From assembly GCA_964450125.1 (NCBI GenBank), contig CAYVDO010000179.1:1-15331 (forward strand): a DNA stretch of 15,331 nt, in the 5' to 3' direction. This stretch comes from JADJOY01 sp964450125. Lineage in GTDB: Bacteria > JADJOY01. A program made the position numbers and the translations under genes. Positions 7,180 to 13,433 of this stretch are shown here, piece after piece (the stretch's first letter is position 1; each line of letters opens with the position of its first letter). Below the pieces are notes generated by a model. That model made no database searches, had not been told where the DNA came from, and saw only the letters and a program-made list of their open reading frames with translations.

Positions 7180-7215
7180 GCGCGTTCGATCGGCCTGTTG
7201 CCCGACGCCGACTCC

Positions 7216-7860
7216 GTGAGCGTTTGGAAGCGACCCGTGCGCCGCGCCGATGGAACCTCGGGTTTCGGGGTGCCCACGGCCAGTGGGAGGCTGTCGCGCG
7301 GCCGGCGCTACCTGTTCTCGACGGTGATCCTCGTCCTGCTGGTGGGGCTGATCGAGCTGGTGCTCAGGCTGCCCGCGCTCGCGTCTCGGCTGCCGTCGCC
7401 CGACGCGAGTCACGGGTTCGCTTCTCGAGTCGATCCGTTCGAGGTGCGCGACGATCGAATCGTGCTGCGTCCAGGCACGCAACGCACGTTCAACCCACTC
7501 GATTTGGAGCGCCATCGCTCACCCGGCTCGGTGCGCGTCGTGGTGTTGGGCGGCTCCAGCACGTACGGCTTTCCGTATGGCGATTCCATCTCCCACCCGC
7601 GCTTCCTGGCCCATCGACTCGAGGAGCTCTTTCCGGGCCGCACCGTGGAGGTGGCGAACCTCGCGGGGATGTCCTACGGCAGCCATCGGATCGCCGGCCT
7701 ATTGCGCTGGGCGCTCACGCTCGATCCCGACTTGGTCGTTCTGGACACCGGCCACAACGAGTTCGTCGAGCGCGCTGCGTACGATCGCGCAATCGGGGGG
7801 CTACGTGGATCGGCGCGCTCAGGCTCGGCCTCGCGTCGAGCCGCCTCTTCGGGCTCCTGA
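7216..7860 (+). pseudogene. SGNH/GDSL-hydrolase with TPRs, N-terminal part (before frameshift)
   Basis: N-terminal portion of a membrane-anchored SGNH hydrolase. A basic stretch and one transmembrane helix lie at about residues 33-52, followed by a periplasmic SGNH core. Block I is GGSSTYG (112-118, nucleophile Ser 114), block II is NLAGMSYGSHR, and block III is TGHNE with N181. Right after the A-Y-D-R-A-I-G-G sequence the frame runs into unrelated residues and stops at 7860. The continuation, including the catalytic Asp/His pair, is in another frame from 7800. One extra G in the G6 run at 7795-7800 would join the parts into a single protein of about 657 aa. The start is uncertain: GTG 7216 is used, with GTG 7270 and ATG 7138 as alternatives and no clear Shine-Dalgarno site for any. 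Either a sequencing error or a true mutation is possible. Confidence 0.75.
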
Positions 7861-9188
7861 GCACCGGCGTGACGGGGCTGCGTGCGCGCGTCGCTCCGGC
7901 GGCTAGCGGAGGCGGTCTCTTCGGCCTCGACGTCAGCCGCGACGAGGGGCGGCTCTTCACGCTCGAGGAAAAGGATCGCGTGGCGCGGCTCTTTCGCGAG
8001 CGTGTGCGGGGCATGGCGTTGGAATGCCGACGCGCCGAGGTGCCGATGTTGCTGCTCACCACGCCGTCGAATCTGCGCGACTGGAAGCCGGAGACGTTGG
8101 CGTTCGTCTACCCCTTGCCGCGGGAGCGCGAGCACGAGTTCCTGCAACACCTCGCCCGCGGCATTCGGGCGCTCGACGGGCTACGACCCGAGGAAGCGCT
8201 GACCGAGCTCGACGCCGCGATGGCGATCGACGATCGCCACGCCGTCACGGTCTTCCAGCGGGCGCGTGCCCTCGAGGCTCTCGGACGTGACGAGGACGCG
8301 CCTGCGTATCAGCGGGCGCGCGATCTCGATCCGGTACCCATTCGCGCGCTGAGCGCCATGAACGATGCCGTTCGCGAAGTCGCTTCGGAGACCGGCGCGG
8401 CGTTCGTGGACGTGGCCGCCGCGTATGCCGACGCATCGCCGCGTCACGTTCCCGGGCACGAGCTTTTCGTCGACTACTGTCATCCCAACGATCGCGGACA
8501 CCAGCTCACGGCCGACACGGTGGCGCGGGGAATCGTCGAGCAGCGGCTCTTGTCGGGATTGCCTGCCGATTCCGTGCAGCGGCTCGCGAGCTACCGACCG
8601 CACGACGAGAACGCACCACCGCTCGAGGAGCTTTCGGGGCAGGTGTTGTGGTGGCTCGGCACGGCGGCCTTGCGACAAGGACGCAGCGCCGAGGCGCGGG
8701 CGGACTTCGAGCTGGGCTTGACCAAGGCTCCCAACGAGCGACACCTCCTGCGTTCGCTCACGCAGATCTACCAAGAGCAAGGCGAGCTCGAGCGCGCACG
8801 GCCCCTCGCCGAGCGGCTTGCGCTCCTGCCCGAGGCGACGCTCGACGACCAGGTCGCCGTGGCGAGCCTGGACCTCGCGCTGGGCCGGATCGACGAGAGC
8901 CGCGAGCGTCTCATGGCGCTCGCAGCCAGCGAGCACACCAACGCGAACGTCGAGCGCATGCTCGCGAAGGTGGAGCTCGCCGCAGGCGACCCGGCCCGCG
9001 CTCGTCAGCACTTCGAAGCGGCGCTCGCGCTGCGCCCCGAGGACTATCGGGTGCGCAAGGAATTAGGTGACACCTGTCGCGCCCAGGGCGACAAGGAGTG
9101 CGCGATCCGGGCGTATCGGGAGGTGCTCGCGCAAGTGCGCTTCATGCCGTCGGTGGTGCAGGCGCTGGAGGAGCTGGGCGCGAACTGA
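7800..9188 (+). pseudogene. SGNH/GDSL-hydrolase with TPRs, C-terminal part (after frameshift)
   Basis: Continuation of the same gene after a -1 change of frame at the G6 run. It begins A-T-W-I-G-A-L-R and has no natural start at the junction. EVPMLLLTTPSNLRDW matches the mid-domain strand of TPR-bearing SGNH hydrolases. TPR-like helices follow (RPEEALTELDAAMAIDDRHA and the next pair). Then comes the catalytic block V, FVDYCHPNDRGHQLTA, with the Asp/His pair encoded at 8472-8483. The remaining 230 residues are further TPR units, such as GQVLWWLGTAALRQGRSAEA and DPARARQHFEAALALRPEDY. The TPRs thus interrupt the hydrolase domain and also follow it. Such proteins are expected to remove or transfer acyl groups on envelope glycans or lipids; the actual substrate is unknown. 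The stop codon at 9186-9188 lies inside the first hairpin of repeat copy B. Confidence 0.8.
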
Positions 9189-9229
9189 CAGGCTCGAAAC
9201 ACCGCAGCGGCGACTTTTTCGAGCCTGTC
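9187..9229. repeat. Perfect inverted repeat at the stop codon of the SGNH/TPR gene
   Basis: GACAGGCTCGAAA (9187-9199) and TTTCGAGCCTGTC (9217-9229) are perfect 13-bp complements around a 17-nt loop. The left arm overlaps the TGA stop codon. It could stop or stabilise the transcript, but no T-run follows. It is the outer hairpin of repeat copy B, and copy A has an equivalent hairpin with different arm sequences. Confidence 0.75.
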
Positions 9230-9337
9230 GATGTTTCCTCCGGGGTCTGTTCCAGACCCCCGCCCGCCGCGGCCGAGCCGCGGCTGGTCCCATCCCCAAG
9301 TCGCTTCGCTTCGCTCGCGGCTCGCCTTTCGGCTCGC
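9187..9337 (+). repeat. Structured repeat, copy B
   Basis: The parts are in the same order as copy A. The outer hairpin (9187-9229) abuts GATGTTTCCTC (9230-9240). Hairpin GGGGTCTG-TTC-CAGACCCC follows (9242-9260), then hairpin CCGCGGC-CGA-GCCGCGG (9267-9283), then the conserved core at 9294-9329, which differs from copy A at only two positions (both T against G). The stems differ from those of copy A but remain paired, and the TTC loop of the second hairpin is identical. The right boundary is approximate. Confidence 0.8.
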
Positions 9338-9394
9338 GGAGGGATCGACGTCGCGCGTGGAGGCTGGTGCGCAGGTCGGCCTGCGGTGGTTGAT

Positions 9395-9477
9395 CGTGGG
9401 CTGTTCCAGATCCCCGCTCGTCGAGGCCAAGCCGCGCTGTGGCCACTCAAACGAGGCTCGCGTTCGCTCGTCGATCG
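9395..9477 (+). repeat. Structured repeat, degenerate copy C
   Basis: From 9401, the stretch CTGTTCCAGATCCCCGC and onward matches copy B from 9247 at 31 of 36 positions. Further on, TTCGCTCG at 9463 lines up with 9310 of copy B at the same offset (153-154 bp). The outer hairpin and GATGTTT are not recognisable, and the stems are no longer fully paired (the C-to-T at 9411 and the change near 9396-9400 break the second hairpin). It looks like a decayed tandem copy in the same orientation as B. Confidence 0.6.
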
Positions 9478-9567
9478 CGACTGCCGCATGCCACGGAGTC
9501 GGCGTCAGAATTGTGAGCTCCCGACAGGCGCCAAGGCCGCGCGCGCATCGACCCGCTCGGCCGAGGA

Positions 9568-9597
9568 TTGGTGGGCGTTTCGGGCGCGTGGTAGCTT
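9568..9597 (+). promoter_or_regulatory. Weak promoter-like site upstream of radical SAM gene
   Basis: TTGGTG (9568-9573) and TAGCTT (9592-9597), 18 bp apart, about 65 bp before the GTG start. Both boxes are poor matches. It is noted because the gap with the repeats implies that a new transcript should begin here. Confidence 0.25.
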
Positions 9598-9660
9598 CGC
9601 GACGATCGCGTCGCGCGGTGCTTCGCGCGTCCTCCTTCGCGACGAGCGTTCATCCGGTCC

Positions 9661-11124
9661 GTGACCCGACCGATTCACCTGGTCTCGTTCGCCGCTTCTG
9701 ACGGCGCCTACATGCCGAGTGGCACGTGGGAGTACCGCATGAAGCGGCTCCCGCACCTCGGGCTGTTGTCGCTGGCGGCGGTGCTGAAACGCTCCGGGCG
9801 TCCGTATCGGGTGCTCGATCAGAGCATTCACGGCTTCGACGTCGCTGGATTCGTGCGCGGGGTCCGCGAAGCCCAGCCGCTCTTCGTCGGCCTGTACTCC
9901 ACGGTCACCCAGCGCGGAATCGTGTGTGAGGCCCTGCGTGCGCTCACGCGCCACGCCCCGGAGGTTCCCGCGGTAGTCGGGGGACCGGACCGATGCCGGG
10001 CCGACCTCTACCTCGCCGCGGGTGCGGCGGCGGTGGCGGCCGGCGAGGGCGAGGAGACGATTCTGGATCTGGCGCGTGCTTACGAGAACGGCGCGAGCCT
10101 GGATTCGGTGGCGGGTCTCTGGCTCGCCGGGGAGCGCGGTCCGATCGCGACCCACGAGCGAGGTCCCATCCAGGATCTCGATGCGCTGCCTTTCCCGGAC
10201 CGCGATGCGCTTCCGATCGGTGCGTATCACGATCACCACGTGATCGGCATGCGTCTGCCGTACGCGACCACCATGGCCTCCAGGGGGTGTCCGTATCGGT
10301 GCTCGTTCTGCGATTCGCCGGCGATCTGGGGGAATCGCGTGCGCTATCGATCCCCGGCCAACGTGCTCGCCGAGCTCGAAGACCTGCGCGACCGCTACGG
10401 CGTGCGTTACGTCGGTTTCAAGGACGATCAGTTCGCGGTGAACCCCGACTGGGAGGAGCGCTTCCTGACGGCGTTTGCCGACCGCCGCCTCGGGCTCGCC
10501 TGGTCGTGTCTCGTCCATCCGTACAACTTCCGCCGTCGCCGCGAGGAGAAGCTCAGGCGCTTTCGTGACGCGGGTTGCGATCTCCTGAGCTTCGGGCTAC
10601 AGGCGGTCGATCCGCAGGTGCTGCGCGGCATCCACCGCAGCTCAGAGGAGCCCTCCGAGCTCGCCGAGAACGTGCGCGTCGCCAAACGCCTGGGCATCAC
10701 CGTGGCGGTGCATTTCATCTTCGGCCTGCCCGGCGAGAGCGTCGCGAACATGCGCGGAGCCGTGTCGTGGGCACGGCGCGTGCGCCCGCATTACAGCGTG
10801 TTCTTCCCGCTGACGGTGCTCGAAGAGTCCGAGCTCGGGCAGACGCTGGGTGAGCGACCGGTGACGGATCTTCCTGCTGATCTCCTCGATGCGCACGTGA
10901 ATCGGGCTTATCGCGAGGTCTACGCCTCCCCGGCATTGCTGGTGCAAAATTTGATTCATGCGCTGCGCAAGAATCCGCGTTGGCTGATCCTGGCACTCGC
11001 CCAGCTCGGTTACATCGTGCGTTCCACGATCTTGAATCGCGTCCGCTACCGCGTGGCGCGCACCGGTGCCCCGGCGAGCGCCGTGCGTCGTCCGACCCCG
11101 GCCTACCTCGCGCCTTACGGGTGA
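9661..11124 (+). CDS. B12-binding-type radical SAM protein
   Basis: A 487-aa radical SAM enzyme with an N-terminal cobalamin-binding-like domain. Residues 1-150 have the alternating fold of B12-binding domains (LGLLSLAAVLKRSGRPYRVL, FVGLYSTVTQ, VVGGPDRC, AAGEGEETI). The canonical DxHxxG cobalamin motif is not seen; D-Q-S-I-H-G stands near its place. The [4Fe-4S] motif is CPYRCSFC with C210, C214 and C217. It is followed by FKDDQFAVNP, SFGLQAVDPQVLRGIHR and HFIFGLPGES, typical of the BchE/HpnJ/TsrM-like group that methylates or rearranges unreactive carbons. A C-terminal region (about 425-487) is basic and hydrophobic. The start is GTG 9661, placed by homology since there is no clear ribosome site. 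The stop overlaps the next start (GTGA), tying it to the YfhO-like genes. The product may be a modified lipid or isoprenoid; this is not provable here. Confidence 0.88.
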   Translation: MTRPIHLVSFAASDGAYMPSGTWEYRMKRLPHLGLLSLAAVLKRSGRPYRVLDQSIHGFDVAGFVRGVREAQPLFVGLYSTVTQRGIVCEALRALTRHAPEVPAVVGGPDRCRADLYLAAGAAAVAAGEGEETILDLARAYENGASLDSVAGLWLAGERGPIATHERGPIQDLDALPFPDRDALPIGAYHDHHVIGMRLPYATTMASRGCPYRCSFCDSPAIWGNRVRYRSPANVLAELEDLRDRYGVRYVGFKDDQFAVNPDWEERFLTAFADRRLGLAWSCLVHPYNFRRRREEKLRRFRDAGCDLLSFGLQAVDPQVLRGIHRSSEEPSELAENVRVAKRLGITVAVHFIFGLPGESVANMRGAVSWARRVRPHYSVFFPLTVLEESELGQTLGERPVTDLPADLLDAHVNRAYREVYASPALLVQNLIHALRKNPRWLILALAQLGYIVRSTILNRVRYRVARTGAPASAVRRPTPAYLAPYG

Positions 11125-13433
11125 AGGCGCGGGCGCGACTCGTGCCGTCGACCGAGCGCGGCCGCGAGTGGCTCGCGATCGGAGTGTTGGTGCTGGCGGT
11201 CGCATGGCCGTTCGCACGTGCTCCCCGCGCTCAGTTCGGCGATGACGACCTCGAGTACGCCGTCCCGTTCGCGCATTTCGTGCTGGGCGAGCTGACGCAC
11301 GGGCGCTGGCCGACCTGGAATCCGGCCACCGACGGCGGCCTACCGCTTCTCGCCCAGCAGCCGTGGATGGGTCCGATCTATCCCGGGCTGGCGCTCTTCG
11401 CGGTGCTCGACGACGGCTGGGCGCTGGCGGCGGGCTATGCGCTTCACGCCTCGCTCTACGCGGTGGGAGTCTTCTTGCTGTTGCGGTGCGTCGGGTTCCG
11501 GCGCGCGAGCGCATGGCTCGCCGCGGCCGCTCTCGGGCTCGGAAGCGACGTCGCGGTGGCGTGGAATCGTGGCTATCTGCACCATCTGGTGTCGCTGAGC
11601 TGGATCGCGTGGCCGATCCTGGCGTTCGAGTGCGGGCGCCTCGGCGAGCGCCCGCGGCGTGCGGCGGTCCTCGGTGCGATCGCGTTGGGGCTCGCGTTCC
11701 TGGGTGGGCACACCGTGAGCGCGCTGCAGACGGCACTCGCGTTCGGGCTGTGGGCCTCGGTCACCCTTGCGGGCGACGTCGTTTCTGCGGCGCGGCGCAC
11801 GGATCCTGCGGCGAGTGCGCGGCTGCTGCGCGCACTCGGCGTCGCCGTCGCGATCGGATTCGGTGCGCTTCTGCTCGCGAGCGTGCAGCTCGTGCCGCTG
11901 CGGGCAGTGGCGAGCACCGGCACCCTTCCCGAGCTGCGCGAGTGGAAACCCTGGGATCTGGAGATGGCGAGCCCATGGCGCAAGGTCGGCTACTTCCTGC
12001 CGGGCTGGGAAACGGGCCGGAAGGGGCGAGATTTCGTCGGGCTCACCCCGTGGATGCTGGCGGCTGTAGGAGTGGTGGCGCGGATTCGGCGCGAGCGTCG
12101 GGACGGCGGCGACGAGACCAGCGACAGCCCAACCGTCGACGCGCGCTGCAATTGGGCGCCGCTGGTCACCGCGGGCGTGATGTTGTCGCTCTCCGCGGGA
12201 GCACACGCGCCGTTCTTCGGCCTCGCATCCGCGATCGTGCCTGCGCTGGGGGTGATCTCGTACCCCTATTTCTTCGCGCCCGGCATCCACTTGGGGCTGG
12301 CATGGCTCGCGGCGTGGGGGCTCGATGCGCTGGAAGCCGGTGCGGGTCGCTGGGTGGTGGCGGCGCTCGGCGGTGGCGTCGCTGCGGCGGTGACGGCCGT
12401 GTGGTCGCTCCGCGAGCGGATCGCCGCCGATCCTCTGGATCACCAAGGTTTGATCGCGAGCGTGCCCCACACGCTTCCGATCGTCGTTGCCGTGACGATG
12501 GCGGTGGTGCTCGTCGCATCCCGTCGCGTCGCCGCGGGACGCGGCGTGTGGCTGCTGGTGATGCTCGCGGTGCTCGAGATCGTCGACTATCGGGTGCGGG
12601 CACGTGTCGACAAGCCTCGCTACTCCACGGAAGCGTACTTCCACGCGAGCGATCCGTTGGTGCAGCGGCTCGCCGGTTCCACGAGCCTCGGCCGCATCTG
12701 GCACGTCGAGCGGACGCGCTTCGCGGGCGATTGGTTGCTACGCCGGAACGGCGGTCTGGTCCTGGGCTACGAGGAGATCCTGCGCTCTTCGCGGGTGGGC
12801 TCGAAGCGCTACGCGGCGTGGACCGAGCCACTCGGCAGCGACGTGGTCTGGGAGAGTGCCCTCGACGTGAACGACCGGGCGCAGCGCGTCACGGGCGGCA
12901 CGCCGTCGCTCGTCGTCGACGAACGACGGCTGGCGATCCTGGATGCTCTGGCCGTCGACCGCATCGTCACCGACCTCGTGCTCACCGGCGGCGGTGCGGG
13001 TGCGTTTGCGCCGACGGCGAGCGACGCCACGGGTCGCGTGCGACTTTACCAACGGGTCGCCGGCGCCGCGCAGCGCGCTCGTCTCGCCGACGCCGCCGAG
13101 GCGGGCGCGTCGTTGATCGTTCGCGGGCGCCGTCCCGGTGCGTTCTGGCTCGACGTGGCGAGCGAGCGTGGGGCGACGATCTCCCTCGCCGAGAATCCGC
13201 TGCCCGGCTGGGGGGCGGCGCTCGCGGGCGCGGCCGAACGCGGGCGGCGTCTGGCAGTGCGGGCCGCCGATGGCGACGCACCCTCGCTCGAGATCGACGT
13301 GCCGCCCGGCGCTCACGCGCTCACGGTGGAGTACTCCGCGTCGCCGATCCCGGCTCTGGTTTCAGGCATCACCGCGCTCGTCTTGGCAGCCCTCGCGATG
13401 GCGCGTGAACGCTCCGCGGGCGGATGGGAATGA
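11121..13433 (+). CDS. YfhO-like multi-pass membrane protein (GT-C type), copy 1
   Basis: A 770-aa integral membrane protein resembling YfhO, a GT-C-fold family linked to transfer of lipid-bound sugars on the outer face of the cytoplasmic membrane. The first loop carries the acidic patch QFGDDDLEYAVPF (D41-D43) and the WNP...DGG...Q...YP pattern (66-88) typical of the family. About ten hydrophobic helices follow, to around residue 490. A soluble C-terminal part starts with the segment around HVERTRF (528-534) and ends with the YfhO-style beta domain: an NPLPGWGAALAG turn, then IDVPPGAHALTVEYSASP and a last transmembrane helix (PALVSGITALVLAALAM). The start is GTG 11121 by GTGA overlap with the radical SAM gene. 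The stop overlaps the next start as ATGA. Sugar donor and acceptor are unknown. Enzymatic activity is inferred from the family. Confidence 0.82.
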   Translation: MKARARLVPSTERGREWLAIGVLVLAVAWPFARAPRAQFGDDDLEYAVPFAHFVLGELTHGRWPTWNPATDGGLPLLAQQPWMGPIYPGLALFAVLDDGWALAAGYALHASLYAVGVFLLLRCVGFRRASAWLAAAALGLGSDVAVAWNRGYLHHLVSLSWIAWPILAFECGRLGERPRRAAVLGAIALGLAFLGGHTVSALQTALAFGLWASVTLAGDVVSAARRTDPAASARLLRALGVAVAIGFGALLLASVQLVPLRAVASTGTLPELREWKPWDLEMASPWRKVGYFLPGWETGRKGRDFVGLTPWMLAAVGVVARIRRERRDGGDETSDSPTVDARCNWAPLVTAGVMLSLSAGAHAPFFGLASAIVPALGVISYPYFFAPGIHLGLAWLAAWGLDALEAGAGRWVVAALGGGVAAAVTAVWSLRERIAADPLDHQGLIASVPHTLPIVVAVTMAVVLVASRRVAAGRGVWLLVMLAVLEIVDYRVRARVDKPRYSTEAYFHASDPLVQRLAGSTSLGRIWHVERTRFAGDWLLRRNGGLVLGYEEILRSSRVGSKRYAAWTEPLGSDVVWESALDVNDRAQRVTGGTPSLVVDERRLAILDALAVDRIVTDLVLTGGGAGAFAPTASDATGRVRLYQRVAGAAQRARLADAAEAGASLIVRGRRPGAFWLDVASERGATISLAENPLPGWGAALAGAAERGRRLAVRAADGDAPSLEIDVPPGAHALTVEYSASPIPALVSGITALVLAALAMARERSAGGWE

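Larger units (their letters stand above)
9189..9660. other. Intergenic gap with repeat copies B and C
   Basis: A 472-bp non-coding stretch between the SGNH/TPR gene and the radical SAM gene. It contains repeat copy B (to about 9337), a 55-bp linker, the degenerate copy C (about 9395-9477) and about 180 bp up to the next start codon, in which I see only a weak promoter-like site. Open frames here follow the repeats and show no protein family. Confidence 0.6.

Noticed and set aside
4909..7515. Long open frame of over 800 codons on the minus strand, and a similar one at 3638-5455
   Set aside because: They mirror the GMC and ALDH genes, are rich in Arg, His and Ala, and match no family. This is the usual artefact of GC-rich third positions.
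7795..7800. Programmed -1 ribosomal frameshift at the G run
   Set aside because: The first codon would have to slip from GGG to CGG and no evident downstream stimulator was identified. A homopolymer indel is simpler.
9187..9229. Ordinary rho-independent terminator
   Set aside because: The stem is good, but the T-run is inside the loop and right arm rather than after the hairpin, and the hairpin is part of a repeat also found within a coding region.
9480..9660. Small coding region or attachment site before the radical SAM gene
   Set aside because: Open frames here show no family resemblance or ribosome site, and no tRNA end or direct repeat typical of integration is visible.
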